Positions 20,215 through 32,670 are shown, counted from the first letter of the stretch. The stretch is DNA of 64,000 nucleotides from Anagrus nilaparvatae (GCA_022575985.1 JAKSXM010000014.1:6882001-6946000); one strand, 5' to 3'. Made by a program: numbers and translations. Notes: generated from the sequence alone by a model not told the origin.

Positions 20215-21107
20215 ATTTTTTTGTAATTTAATGTAAATTGGTTTTCTAGAGATTTCTTTTTAATGGAAGGGTTAAATTAAAAACCAAAAAAACTTGTTTT
20301 AGATAACGCATTAACAAATACATAGCACTTTAGTTTGATCGTTTTGGTGATATAGATTTTGAGTTACGAAGTGATTAGAGTGACAACTTTTAGTGTTTAA
20401 ATTTTGATTTTTTTGGCTTCAAACAGTTATAACTCTGAATCATGAGCTCGGATTAAAAAAATCGATAGCATTTTTGACAAGGAAAAGTTTTCACTAAAGC
20501 ACGTCTCAAAAGACCTCTTAGATCCTGAGAAAAATCAGTTTTTGTGAAAAAATAAAAACATTTTTTACGTTTTCAACCACTAACTTCGGAGCTGAATATT
20601 TCGGAATCTATTGAATATTTTTTAAAAATATAAGAAGAATCGTCTAGATATTTATTTAAAGATTACTTTAAAACCTTTTTCAGGTGTTTTCGTCCATTCA
20701 AAATTTTGGAAATTGACTTGTAAGAAAATCAAATATATTAAATTTTTTAAATTATTTCATTTTAATATATATGTTACGCCCGAAACGAGGTAACGGCCGG
20801 TTCCGCGGAATGGGGCAGTCATCAGCCGGTATAATGAAATTATGAATAAAATTTGATAAGTCAAACAAATTTTTTATCTTATAATTAATCAGTATCATCC
20901 AAAAATGTATTTCAAATGTAAATTAAATTAAACAATCATTTTTTTTCTTAGAAAATTTTCTTATTTTCAATGTATTCATTTATTTAATTTGATGCCCCGT
21001 TCCGCGGAACCGGCCGGTTTTATGTCCCATTTCGTGGAACCGGCCGGTTTACTGTCCGATTCCGCGGAACCGGCCGTTACCTCGTTTCGGGCGTAACATA
21101 TATAGGA
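20215..21107 (-). repeat. Right inverted end of the composite element, split by a MITE
   Basis: Reverse-complement counterpart of 5663-6250, ending in TATATAGGAT at about 21107. A 325-base MITE (20773-21097) interrupts it just before the terminus. Confidence 0.55.
20773..21097. mobile_element. GC-rich MITE with ~24-base inverted ends
   Basis: The ends are GTTACGCCCGAAACGAGGTA and its complement. Near the right end lie three ~30-base direct repeats around CCGCGGAACCGGCCGG. Flanks suggest an ATATAT duplication, though the AT-repeat target makes the length ambiguous. No coding sequence. The CG-rich ends are unlike everything around them. Confidence 0.65.
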
Positions 21108-21149
21108 TTATTTGTTTGATTTATTTATTAATGATGAAATTTTTTATGC

Positions 21150-21353
21150 TACGTTAGATTCAATAATACGAGCAATTAATTTTAATGTTATAAAACCACC
21201 AGTACCTGTAGAACCTTTTAGGAAAGTTCCAGCACCTGTTAATGGAGCATTTGGTAATGATTCAATAAATTGTGAATCTAAAAATGGTACTGTTGTTTGT
21301 CCAGCATCTTTTTTCAAATAAGATGGTTTAATTTTAGCAAATTGATTCGGTTT
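21150..21353 (-). pseudogene. Possible degenerate coding fragment, unknown
   Basis: On the minus strand about 68 codons are open between stops and look protein-like (PLTGAGTFLKGSTGTGGFIT within it). The same frame upstream of the stop near 21353 also looks coding. It lies just outside the composite element. The plus-strand frame here has no ATG. Family not recognised. Confidence 0.25.
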
Positions 21354-21465
21354 AGATTAATGATAAAGTTCATCTTGATAAATCATTGGATTATCTGGAT
21401 TTTTTAATTTTTCGTTAAAAATATATGAGTTAAATTATAGTAATAAAGATACTTAGTCACCTTAA

Positions 21466-22774
21466 CCCTTATGTCAATGGCTGGTTACATTTGTAACTTT
21501 TTTGTCTATAAATAAGTTTTTTTTGAATTTTCACTCAAAAATTTTTTTTAAGCTTCTTGGCCAGCTTCAAGCTACTAATTGGATAACCATTCGTGCCTTC
21601 AAAAATTAAAAAAAAATTTTTTAAATAATTAATTAATTTAATTTTCTGAAAGACCTTTTATACAATGGCTGTGGTACAAATGTAACCCACTTACATTTTA
21701 CGTTTTTGCTGGTATATAAATGGATCTTACTTTAAATAAGATTACAGGGAAATTATTAATAATTAATAATTATTTATAATAATTAAAATTTTATGTATTA
21801 ACAATTTATTTATATATTTATAAAATAAATATTTAATAATACGTATTATATATAGGCACAGAACCCAAGTCGTTGTATATTTTTTTGCTAACAAATTCAT
21901 AAAATTTTTCACCGAATGTTTATATTCTTTGAGCCTCCTAATACGAATATGATATCCATTTTCACCAAAAATTGTCCCTTTGCCCACAATAGGAATTTTC
22001 AAGTCTTATTATGCGAGTTTTTGAATACTTTATAATTGGTACTTTATCGAGATTTTTATGGTCGCCAAACATGAATATGATATGTTTGAGATGCCTATTG
22101 TGGGCAACTGAACCTTTATTGATAAAAATAAACATCATATTTGTTATATATAATGCAATTGCCCAGTTTTGGCAATTTTATGTTATACATTTACGGTTTC
22201 CACAAAAAAAATAAATAACAGATAAGTATGTCAAAAATCAGAAAAAAATACGTTTGAGATGCCTATTGTGGGCAACTCAACCTTTTTTAATAAAAATAGA
22301 CATCATATTTGTTACATAAAATACAATTGCCCAGTTTTGGCAATTTTATGTTATACATTTACGGTTTCCACAAAAAAAATAAATAACAGATAAGTATGTC
22401 AAAAATCAGCAAAAAATACGTTTGAGATGCCTATTCTGGGCAACTCAACCTTTTTTAATAAAAATAGACATCATATTTGTTATATACAATACAATTGCCC
22501 ACTTTGGGCAATTTTATGTAAGACATTTACGGTTTCCACAAAAAATATAAATAACAGATAAACATGTCAAAAATCAGCAAAAAAAAAACGTTTGAGATGC
22601 CTATTGTGAGCAACTGAACCTTTTTTGATAAAAATAGGCATCATATTTGTTTTTAGTAACCCAAAAAAATAATAATTAATAATTAAATAATTTTTTTAAG
22701 ATATAAATCGTTTGTGTTACAAATGTACCACAGCCATTGACTAGAGTAGGATTTTTCAGCCATTGACATAAGGG
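21466..22774. mobile_element. TTAA-target (piggyBac-like) non-autonomous element
   Basis: The ends CCCTTATGTCAATGGCTG and CAGCCATTGACATAAGGG are perfect inverted repeats flanked by TTAA (21462-21465) and TTGA (22775-22778), a decayed TTAA. CCC...GGG ends and TTAA fit piggyBac. A second, internal inverted pair (GGCTGTGGTACAAATGTAAC near 21667, inverted near 22715-22738) sits inside. The body holds a 169-base tandem repeat and no transposase. Confidence 0.7.
22080..22655 (+). repeat. ~169-base tandem repeat, about 3.4 copies
   Basis: The landmark GTTTGAGATGCCTATT starts near 22083, 22252, 22421 and 22590. Units also share AATTGCCCAGTTTTGGCAAT, itself a short inverted repeat (TTGCC...GGCAA). 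Confidence 0.85.
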
Positions 22775-22894
22775 TTGAACAATGTGCATCATTATTTGTC
22801 CATGGGTCAAATTTGTCCTATTTAAGGGGGGGGGGTCAAATGAGACTTAGAATAATTAGGTAAGTATATATAAATAAATATATTTATATTTAGT

Positions 22895-22965
22895 TAGTTA
22901 GTAAGTAAGAAGTTAGTTAGTTAGTAAGTTAGTTAGTAAGTTAGTTAGTTAGTTAGTAAGAATTA
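22895..22965 (+). repeat. TTAG/TAAG microsatellite
   Basis: Tandem GTTAGTTAGTAAGTTAGTTA words over about 70 bases. Confidence 0.8.
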
Positions 22966-23082
22966 TAATAAATATCATAAAATATTGTATAATTGAATGT
23001 AAAGGGTTCGTCCCGTAAATGATTTTTAATAAATAAAAAAAAAAAAATAAATATTTATATACTCGGTATATATTTTATATAC

Positions 23083-23165
23083 TCGGTAGCGCAGAGGTAA
23101 CGCGCTCGCTTTGTAATATAGCAAAATATTATGAAGTGGGTTCGCATACAGAGCAGTGACAACTT
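23083..23165 (+). ncRNA. Degenerate tRNA-like sequence or SINE head
   Basis: TAGCGCAGAGGTAACGCGC resembles a tRNA A box and D arm, CGCTTTGTAA an anticodon region, and GGGTTCGCATAC a damaged B box. The region between anticodon and T arm is expanded and unpaired, so it is not a functional tRNA. A tRNA-derived SINE or tRNA relic is likely. Confidence 0.4.
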
Positions 23166-24589
23166 TTTTTTCTGGAAATAAATATTTAATAAAATTAAAT
23201 AAAATTAAATATTTATTTTAAGAAGGGAGAGAAGAGCTAGCTGCCGAGTCGCAGGGGGCAAGACGAAATGGAAAGTGCCATTTGCTTGCCTCCGTATGTC
23301 ATGCATAGAGGGCGTTTTTCCAAGGTTTTTCGCGCCCCTTTTAAAGCGATCGTTGTGAATAACAACTCTGCGCTTTAAAGACGGAATTGTCAGCATGGCT
23401 CCTATTAAAAAGTCGGACCTTGGACCGCATTTGGCCATCCCAAACCCTAGTAAAGGCTATGAATAGATAAAGTTTCAAATGATTGTTAAAGTTCCACCTA
23501 TCCTAAACATCCCTTCTAATCCCACAGTTTCACCAACAATTTGTCCATACGTCTCCAAACCTATCTAATTATTTCCATTAAAGGAAAAAGTGGTATATAT
23601 CTCAATATATATATCGACTTCCGAGGAAATAAAAGCAAAAAATGCGAATTGGACCGCTTGTGCAAATAACTGTTGGTGCTCTCCGTATAAGAGGCTAAAT
23701 ACAGTATATAACCTAAGGTTAAATAAAAGCACGTACATACATGTATAAATAAATAAAATACTTTTAAATGACTTTGAAAAATCTGTACTTAAGGACTTAG
23801 GACAATACAGGTTTATGGAGTTAGAATAATATCGATTTAGGGACTTGGAATAATACAGGTTAAATTCAAAAAACCTTTTTTAATTGCACAATGAAATATT
23901 TAATTGATAAATTTAAGTTGTATTATACATAAAATAAAGAAACAAGATTTTTCTAGCAGACACTAACTATGTTATAAACTTGATTAAAAAACGTATATTC
24001 CCTAGTAATTTTTCCCGTATAATTGGAACTCACTATTTATTTTAATATTTTATTACGCTTTACAGGAGAAAAATTAATTTTTTTAGTTTTTTAGGGTACC
24101 AATTATCAGAAGACCAATTTTTTAAAGTTTCGCAGTCTTTAAGAAAAAATTTTCTGAATAATATTTGCAAGAGCTACTTATACATTTTTTACTCAGGAAT
24201 TCGATGAAAGCACTAGTTTTTTTATCTTGGGTTTTCCTTACCCATAAAATCTTTTGTTTCTAGTTTTACTGATTTTGTCCAATCTCATATAGTTTGCATT
24301 GGTAGGCCATTTGAGCCTTAAGTGTTTGAAACATTTAAAATTATTTAATATTTTATTATTACCTTTTAATAATAATTCCACTTAAAAAAGTTTTAAAATC
24401 TAAATAAGTAGTATTTATTTTTTAAACGTTTTTTTAACTTTTGAGCTGCTTTAAGACGCTAATAATTAAAAATTTGTATCCTTTTTTTATAAAAATGCTT
24501 TTTTTAGTAATTTTTGAGTAGAATACAAGGTAAAAAAAAATAAATTTATCATTTATAATTAATCCTTTAAATTTATTATCTCCTGTTTA
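23166..24589. other. Gene-poor stretch with one GC-richer patch
   Basis: At 23216-23460 the sequence is GC-richer and a 77-codon minus frame is open, but I see no recognisable motif or splice signals. The remainder is AT-rich without features. Confidence 0.3.
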
Positions 24590-25265
24590 TTGTCTCCTGT
24601 TTTATAGAAAAGTTGGAATATCAATTATGTTTATGCAATGATAGCATTGAAATTTTTTTATTCACTTTAGCAAAAACTATACGCCATTCTAAATTTTTTT
24701 TTAATAATCAAACATTTTTATGCAGTGATTGAATTGAAATATTTTTGTAATTTCAAATATTTTTTGCAATAATAGCATTAAAATTTTTTTTTTGATTTTA
24801 GCTGAAACTGTACATCATTTAAAATTTTTTTCTAATAGTATCCTGTTTTATTAAAAAGTTGGAATTTTAAATATTTTTATGCAATGATTGCATTGAAATA
24901 TTTTTGTAGTTTCAACAATTTTTATGCAATGACAGCATTGAAATTTTTTATTGATGCAATGTTTTTTAATAGTCTACTGTTTTATACAAAATATGTAATT
25001 ATAAATATTTTTATGCAATGATAGCATGGAAATTTTTTTATTGATTTTAGCAGAGACTATATGCCATTCTAAATTTTTTTCTTATAGTCTCCTGATTTAT
25101 TTAAAAGTTGGAATTTCAAATATTTTTATGCAATGATTGCATTGAAATATTTTTGTAATTTCAAATATTTTTTTGCAATGATAGCATTGAAATTTTTTTA
25201 TTGACTTTAGCAGAAATTATACACCATTCTAAATTTTTTTTAATAGTCTTCTGTTTTATAAAAAA
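24590..25265 (+). repeat. Satellite related to the ~111-base family, diverged
   Basis: Landmarks TTTTTATGCAATGATAGCAT, TTGAAATTTTTTTATTGA and CTCCTGTTTTAT recur at irregular 60-120-base spacing. Confidence 0.6.
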
Positions 25266-25559
25266 AATTTTAAAAATTAAAAAAATTCACTTTTTGGATA
25301 TATTTTTAAAAATAATTAATTATTTTTACATACTGAAATTCATATTGGTTGTCTAGAATCTGATAAAATTATTAAAATTTCAATTTACACTGTTAGCAGT
25401 TTTACGTATCAAAGAAAGAAAATAATAAAATATAGATATCGGCTGTTCCAAGTATAAAGAAAAAATTAAAAAAATTTCATTCCGTTGTTGCATATATATT
25501 TGTCGTTTATAATATGAAAAATTCAGAAATATTTATCTTATAATTTCGGTGCTTCTATA

Positions 25560-26215
25560 ATGTTAGGTAATTCCTATTGAAAAAAAAAATAATAATTTAG
25601 ATGTCGGCAGTCTTAGTTATGAAAAAATAAAAAAAAAATATTTTAGATGTCGGCTGTTCTATGTATGAAAATATAAAAAAACAATAATAATTTAGATGTC
25701 GGCAGTCCAAGTTATGAAAAAATCAAAAAAAAATAATAATTTAGATGTCGGCAGTCTTAGTTATAAAAATTCGAAAAAAAATTAATAATTTAGATTTCGG
25801 CAGTCTTAGTTATGACAAATTCGAAAAAAAATTAATAATTTAGATGTCGGCATTTTTAGTTATGAGAAAATAAAAAAAAATTATTTTAGATGTCGACTGT
25901 CCTAGTTCTGAAAAAATAAAAAAAAAAATTTTAGATGTCGGCTGTCCTAGTTATGAAAAAATAAAAAAAAAAAATTTTAGATGTCGGCTGTCCTATGTAT
26001 GAGGATATAAAAAAAAAATAATAATTTAGATGTCGGCATTTTTGGTATGAAAAAATAAAAAAAAATAATTTGGATGTCGGCAGTCTTAGTTATGAAAAAA
26101 TCGAAAAAAAAAATAATAATTTAGATGTCGGGTGTCCTAGTTATGAGAAAATAAAAAAAAAAATATTTTAGATGTCGGCTGTCCTATGTATGAAAAAATT
26201 AAAAAAAAAAATTGG
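25560..26215 (+). repeat. ~60-base tandem repeat, about eleven copies
   Basis: Units centre on TTTAGATGTCGGCTGTCCTA or GTCGGCAGTCTTAGTTATGA and are separated by A-rich spacers. Confidence 0.75.
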
Positions 26216-26771
26216 TTCTACATAGTTTTTTTGCTATTTCTCTTCAATGAATGCATTAAATAAAAAACCAAACAAAGTTCCTTTAAAAAATCGTTTATTA
26301 AATAGAATGCAATTGGGTTTTTACATTTTGATACAATCCATTTTAAAATATGAAGTGATGAAAATTACCACTTTTTACGTTTTTAAATTTTCAACTTCTT
26401 AGCTTTAAACAGTTGTAACTCGAAACGGTGAGCTCTAATTAAAAAAAAGAAAACGTCAAATCGATAGCATTTTTTCCAAGAAATAATTTGCACTAGAGTT
26501 TGTCTCAAAAGATCTCTTAGATCCTGAGAAAAAACAGTTTTAGTGAAAAAAAAATATAATTTTTTACCTTTTCGATCACTAACTTCTGAGATTGATTTCT
26601 CGAAATCATTTAATTATTTTTTAAAAATAAAAAGGTTGGGGGTATTTCTTCAAGGATTAATTTAAAACCAATTTCATGTATTTTCGTCTATACAATTCTT
26701 CATAAATGGATATTGAGTAAAATCGAAAATAATATAATTTTTCAATTATTTCATTCTAATATATATAGGAT
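26215..26771 (-). repeat. Third copy of the composite-element end
   Basis: Same orientation and landmarks as 20215-21107 (AAACAGTTGTAACTC, GATAGCATTTTT, TCAAAAGATCTCTTAGATCC), ending ATATATATAGGAT. It closes a second satellite-bearing unit whose left end I could not find. Confidence 0.55.
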
Positions 26772-26850
26772 TAATTTGAACGCGAAAATAAATTAAATAT
26801 TTAAACAAATAACTTTATTTAGAGCAAAAATAAAAAAATTTTTTACTTAC

Positions 26851-26918
26851 CGAAAGTAGCAAAAAAAATCACGTCCTGGGGTCACTGTCACGATATCGTC
26901 AACGGTCCAACTTTGCAT
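26851..26918 (-). CDS. Candidate first coding exon
   Basis: On the minus strand an ATG at 26918 opens 22 codons (MQSWTVDDIVTVTPGRDFFC and two more) and runs into a consensus donor GTAAGT at 26850-26845. The upstream 170 bases are GC-richer than the surroundings, as for a 5' UTR or promoter. Later exons would lie to the left, beyond satellite, and none was identified. This may be a host-gene first exon or a relic. Confidence 0.35.
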
Positions 26919-27087
26919 TGACGCTACGACTAAATGGCTGAATCGATACTGACGCGGCTTGGCAGATGTTCATATAATGGTGTCAAGTTTTTTTAGGAAG
27001 TGTTACCAACCGCCGACAATTGCCCATGTCTGAGATACGGAGAAGGTGCAATTCCTTAGATGACAAAATCGTTACAGTGACCCCACG

Positions 27088-27290
27088 GAGGGTTAAATTT
27101 ACATAAAAAATATTATGTTCAAACATTTTTGAATAAAATTTAATACTTTTTTCATTGATTTTTTCAAACTTTTCTTATAATACCTGAACTACCCCTTTGA
27201 ACCCCCCTTTTTAGGGTATATTTAAGGGTTGTAGGTCAAAACTAATGTCACATTCTGAAAGAGCGTGAAATTTTACTAATAGGATGAACT
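27088..27290 (+). repeat. Dispersed repeat, copy 1
   Basis: About 200 bases starting TTAAATTTACATAAAAAATA and ending near ATTCTGAAAGAGCG recur with few changes at 41255-41421. The second copy lies immediately upstream of the Harbinger Myb-like remnant, so this may be a terminal or leader part of that element. Confidence 0.65.
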
Positions 27291-30162
27291 TTTTAGCCAC
27301 GTATCAATAAGGAAACGTATTTATTTTTGCTCATTTCCAAAACTCTCCACCCCGGCGTTAATGAGTTAATTATCGTTAATTAATTTTTACATTAAAATTA
27401 TAAGTTTTTCATTAAAAGTATAATTTTCACATTACAATTATAATTTTCTTAAAATCTCGATTTTTAGATGCCCTGGGCTTCCCTCAGCTGCCTTTTGTTC
27501 CTAGGTCTTTTTTTTTTGTAAAACTATTTTCTTTTAGTAAATTTAATGTTATTAAAAATTTTGTACATTAAAAATTACTTTTTATAACTTAAGACAGCTT
27601 TTATACAAACTTATTTATTATTTTCCGATTATTTTCTATTATAATATCGAAATAAAACAGTTTTTAGTTAAAAAAAAAAAAGGCCAGACGGATTTTTTAA
27701 ATTTTTTGATTTTTGTGACTCTGAACAACTATGAAACAAATTTCCATTGGAATCTTGGGGGTAATTTGAATTTTTATTCAAATTGTTTCAGGGGCACCGT
27801 GCTAATTTATAGTGTAATTTAGAAAATGATTGTTGTTAACACTGAGCTTCAGGGATTAAAATCCAAACATTTGGCATTTACACTAAAATTTAAAAAAAAA
27901 ACACTGAAACAATCGGTGTTAGATTAAATTTTCAAAGTTTACACTGAAGTGTTCGGTGTCTGCATTGACATTTCGGTGTTTACACCAAAATGTTGATACT
28001 AAACCCGAAACCAAATGCTATATTCATTGGAGTTGGTGTATCGGATATCTTTCTTAAAAATCTTTTAACTTTTTATGTCACAGTGAGGAAGAGTAGACGT
28101 AGTTAAAGGCTCCGGTAAAATAGTAAAAATTATTTTAATTTTAAAAAATTTTTAATATATTTAATTAATAAAGTTTTATCTGATGCAATGTTAAGTAAAT
28201 TGTAAGTAATAAAAAATTTATTTTCATATCATTCATGACATTGAAAAAAAAAATTCAGTTTTAGCAAACAAAAAAATTCAGGTTCCATAATTTTTTTTTC
28301 TTTGTTAAAACTGCTACAAATAGCATAAAACTCCGGGAGATTGAAATCTAGAAGTAAGAAGTTGCTTTACGTAATAAAAAAAAAAAATTGATAATTTAAT
28401 AACTAAAAGTACAAAAAAAATTTTTCCAAAACTTCAAAGTCGTTTTACTCGAAACAACGTCTTTGAAAACCATGTACACGATTGCGCGATAACTTCTGTA
28501 CCGATTTACTTTAAATTTACTAAGCAACTTAATAAATGCACTAATTTCGGGATGACGTCGAGTTTTTCTTTTTTTATGTTCTCAAAAAATTTTTACAACT
28601 GCTTTTGCCCAAAAATTATAGGCCTTTTTTTTCATTTTAACTTTGTGTATCCGCCATTTTGTTCCTAATTAATTTTTTTGAAAAAACTCGACGTCATCCC
28701 GAAATTACGGGTTTTAAGTCTTATCAATTTTTTTTTGTATGTTTTAGATTATCCTAAGTCAAGATATCCTGTACAAAACTTTGAATTTTTTTTTTCAGAG
28801 ACGCAAATACACCTCTCTCACGCAAAAATGACGTCATAAAAAACAAAAAAAATTTTTTTTTTTAATTATTAATATATTTCTAAACAATAAAAAAAATTTG
28901 ATTCAAATATCTCTATCCGTAATTTCACAATCCTACCTTGAAAAGCAGCTAAAATATCGACATATTTAGGTAAAACGACCCTTAATTTAGAAGTAATGTT
29001 TGAAACAATTGAAAACTTTTGAGATTACGGCCAACATTATTAGTATTTTTCTAAAAATTTTCATTTCGGGGGCCATGATACGTGCTTAAATGTGCATAAT
29101 ATTTTAATAAAGATTTAAAATAAATTATTAATCATGAATTTTAACAGCAAAATTAATATATTAATAAAAATTTATTTCTTAAAAATTTAATTTATCGCGT
29201 CAATCAGGCAAACTTAGTCATATTAAAAGTATATACAAAAAATTCTCTAAAAGGTGTTAAATATCATTGATACGATAAATATAATAAATAATATGCTGCA
29301 GATAAAATTTGTATCCCTTCTTATTCTAGTTCCACTCCTACAACTCCAATGTCACCCCCACTACTATAGTTAGAAATTACATCTAAATTTTCAGCGTTTT
29401 TATGAAAGTTGTTAATTTTTGGTGTTTATTGTGGTGTTTTTTTTCAAATTCCGAAATTACGCCAAATTTTCTCGGTGTTAATTTAGAAGTTTTTTTTGGT
29501 GTTTTCTTGAGTTTTTTTTTATGAGGAAAGAAAAATCAAAGAGTACGAGTTCCAACTTTGAAAAATTTGTAAAAAAAGTTTATCCCTTGATTGTGAACAA
29601 GCTCATAAAAGATTGATATTAACTTCTGCAGAATTCAGTATCAATTCTCTAAACAATTATTGATGTATCTTAAAAAATAATGTATATGTAGTTATATCAG
29701 GTATAGGTAAAAAAAATGGGAACCCTATAATTATTGGTAGTAGATTTTAAAAAGCTGAAGGTTTTAGTGGATATCTTGTTGATTCTACTATGCTAAATAT
29801 TTGTATTCTGTCAAAATTATCAAGTAAATTAGAAGTTTTTGAAGTAAAGGACATTCAAGCAAAATCAATGCTTTTTATTTATAATGATATTTTCTATGCA
29901 TCAGATCTATTACACTTTCGTTAAATTAAATATACAAAATTAAAAAAATAATTAAGACTTTGATAGTGTATAAATTGCACCAAATTATAAACTAAACATA
30001 TCGTAATTTTGTAATCAAATTTATTTTTTAAAAGTATTTCTAACAAATGCTTTTGGTAATATTTAGCCATTAAAGATGCAAAATAATATAAATAAAATAT
30101 AATAAAAAGTATAAATCTTTTTTATTAAAAAACTTATTTACATTTTTTTCAATTATGGTATA

Positions 30163-31230
30163 CATGAATCAAGAATAAACCTTTTTTTCTGATAATTTTG
30201 TGCATAATTTAATGACACTTGTTTGAATAAAGTATAAAAAATTGTTTAAAAAAAAAGCAGAATTTCTGAAAATATTATTTAATTAATTACTTATGCTGGC
30301 TGGACAAACAAAAATAATTTTTTTCATCGCATTCTAAATTATCGACGCTACATACATATATGACATCATACAGAGCTGCAAGTCAGGGACCGACCAGCAG
30401 GTTTTTAGGGATTTGTGATAATAAAAAAATTATTTTATGGGGTAGTTGATAGTAAATTTTTGCGCTGATTTTAATGGTAAATACAGTTTTTCCCGAAAAT
30501 ATTCGGGAGTGCCCGAAATGAGCAAAAAAAGCCGAATTTTTATGTAAAGTTTTCGTTAAGTTATTTTTTGGGTTCTACGGAGAAAAATAGGTTCAGAAAT
30601 GCTTTTGTATCATAAAAAACTTGGATCCTGAATTATTTATCTCAATTAAAAAATCAAGAAAATTTTAAAATTTATTCGACTACGCTATATTACGCAAATA
30701 TTACGCAACCTTCAAATGTTTTTTAACAAAAATATTTATTTATACTTTTTTTGGTTATAAAATTTTAAATTCTTATTTACATATGTTGTTGGAACATTCG
30801 GAGTTAAGAAAAAAGTGTTTATATCTGTTAAGGTTAGATTGATTAGTTTATTGATATAAGTCAAGTTATTTACAGCTGTGCTGCGGTTAAAAATAATAAC
30901 GACAGTCAAAATAATGAATTTAAGAAATTATATTAAAATTAATAATTATTTATTTATTTTTTATTTTTTAAAAATCAACGGGGATAAAACCCCTTACAAA
31001 AATTTGCATTATAGTATATAATAATTTCATTTTTTTAATATGATGGCACTTGCTTTGTACAAAAATAGATTTATAATTTAAATTGCATCTTATAAATCGT
31101 ATCGTACTTTGGTTTCTATGGTATAATTATAGTTTTATTTTATTTAATTTGATTATATATTTAAATTCTAAAAATTATGAACTTTATTTGGTAAACTCAA
31201 CTTAAATTAAATTTGAATATAATTTCTTTG
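30163..31230. mobile_element. Left-arm-specific 1.07-kb insertion
   Basis: The right arm reads TATGGTATATGGCTAC straight through at the matching place. Here the flanks overlap by ATA, so a 3-base duplication is likely. No ORF and no clear inverted ends, so the class is unknown. Confidence 0.5.
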
Positions 31231-31300
31231 ATATGGCTACCGAGTAAACATTATTTTATTAATTAAAAATTAAATTATAAACTAAAACCAACAGATGGTA

Positions 31301-31615
31301 TTATTCAATTTTTCCTAAGTTTTCTTTTACTGTTTTGAAGAATCTAAGCATTGATGGATCAAAGATGTCAACCTTATCGCTTATGCTATTATATGTTTGA
31401 GACATACTAAAAATGGATGACTTATGTCTAGAATATCTAATTTCTAAAGGAACTGTAAAGAGAATTTTTTGCAATATATTTCTATTTCTCAATTTGATTA
31501 CAGGAACACTTAAATCAATTCTAGCTAGGATTTCAATTGCATCTATATTATTATTTAAAATATTATATAAAAATTTGATTTCACTAATATTTCTAGCCGA
31601 TTCTAGTGTTATCAT
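31301..31615 (-). pseudogene. LINE (Jockey/CR1-type) ORF2 C-terminal fragment, copy 1
   Basis: The 104 residues have the layout found after the reverse transcriptase in insect non-LTR elements: a helical block with FLYNILNNNID, then IDLSVPVIKLRNRN, then LFTVPLEIRYSRHKSS, IFSMSQTYNSI and DIFDPSMLRFF. The element upstream of it is missing. Its predicted protein is identical to that of 32671-32985, so one piece was duplicated inverted and both frames have stayed open. Confidence 0.6.
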
Positions 31616-31839
31616 ATCGCTTGATTTTGCTAATTAAAGGAAAAAATCTTTAAAATTAAAGTGATTTATTAAAATTTTTTTTTTTTTTTTTAAGTTTATA
31701 TGGCGGGCTTATTAATAAACGGCAAACAAACAGATATTTTATATTCTATGATCAATTACAAAAAAAAATTAAAAAATAGATTATTTACTTAAAATTAAGT
31801 TAATTTTAACATTACTCTAACAAAAATAACCACGCAGTC

Positions 31840-32447
31840 CAACTCCCTAAATCAGGGAGTCCGACTCCCTGAATTCAGGGAGACGGACTCCCTGTTTTAG
31901 AGATTTAACTCACTGATTTAGGGAATTAACTTCCTGATTTAGAGAGTCCGACTCCCTGAATATAATAAATTAAAAACATGAAAAAAGAAACTTTCCACAT
32001 TTCCTGGGGGTTTTCGAGGTTAAGAAAAACGTTTTTATTAAAGAAAATTTTCATTTTTTTACCCCAGCATATTTTCCCACTTTCCAAGATGGCAGATCAA
32101 AAAACTGAAAAAAAGGAACTTTCTACATTACCTGGGGGTTTTAGAGGTTGAGAAAAACGTTTTTATGAATGAAAAGTTTCTTTTCTTCACTCCTGAATAT
32201 TTCCGATTTTCCACGATGGCGGATCAAAAAACTGAAAAAAAGGAACTTTCTACATTACCTGGGGGTTTTAGAGGTGAGAAAAACGAATTTATAAATAAAA
32301 ATTTTCATTTTTTCAATCCTGAATATTTTCCGATTTTCCAAGATGTCGGTTCAAAAAACTGAAAAAAGGAACTTTCTACATTACCTGGGGGTTTTAGAGG
32401 TTGAGAAAAACGAATTTATAAATGAAAATTTTCTTTTCTTCACTCCT
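31840..32447. repeat. Palindrome centre made of tandem repeats
   Basis: 31841-31965 is a run of ~20-base words (AGGGAGTCCGACTCCCTGAA, also inverted within themselves). 31985-32440 holds about four ~115-base units containing CCTGGGGGTTTTAGAGGT and CCAAGATGGC. No gene. Confidence 0.75.
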
Positions 32448-32670
32448 GACTGCGTGGTTATTTTTGTTAGAGTAATGTTAAAATTAACTTAATTTTAAGT
32501 AAATAATCTATTTTTTAATTTTTTTTTGTAATTGAACATAGAATATAAAATATCTGTTTGTTTGCCGTTTATTAATAAGCCCGCCATATAAACTTAAAAA
32601 AAAAAAAAAAATTTTAATTAATCACTTTAATTTTAAAGATTTTTTCCTTTAATTAGCAAAATCAAGCGAT

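Larger units (their letters stand above)
27558..31839 (+). repeat. Left arm of the 8.8-kb palindrome
   Basis: Pairs with 32448-36375 over its whole length apart from arm-specific insertions. It starts ATTTTGTACATT and ends CCACGCAGTC. It contains a LINE C-terminus on the minus strand (31301-31615), a degenerate plus-strand frame at about 29690-29925 (one stop, then ending SDLLHFR), and a 1068-base insertion at 30163-31230 that the other arm lacks. Confidence 0.85.

Noticed and set aside
22011..22214. 67-codon frame in the TTAA element
   Set aside because: It runs into the 169-base tandem repeat and is not conserved between repeat units.
23205..23438. 77-codon minus-strand frame in a GC-richer patch
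   Set aside because: No motif, no splice or promoter signal, and no repeat of it elsewhere in the window; left as unclassified.
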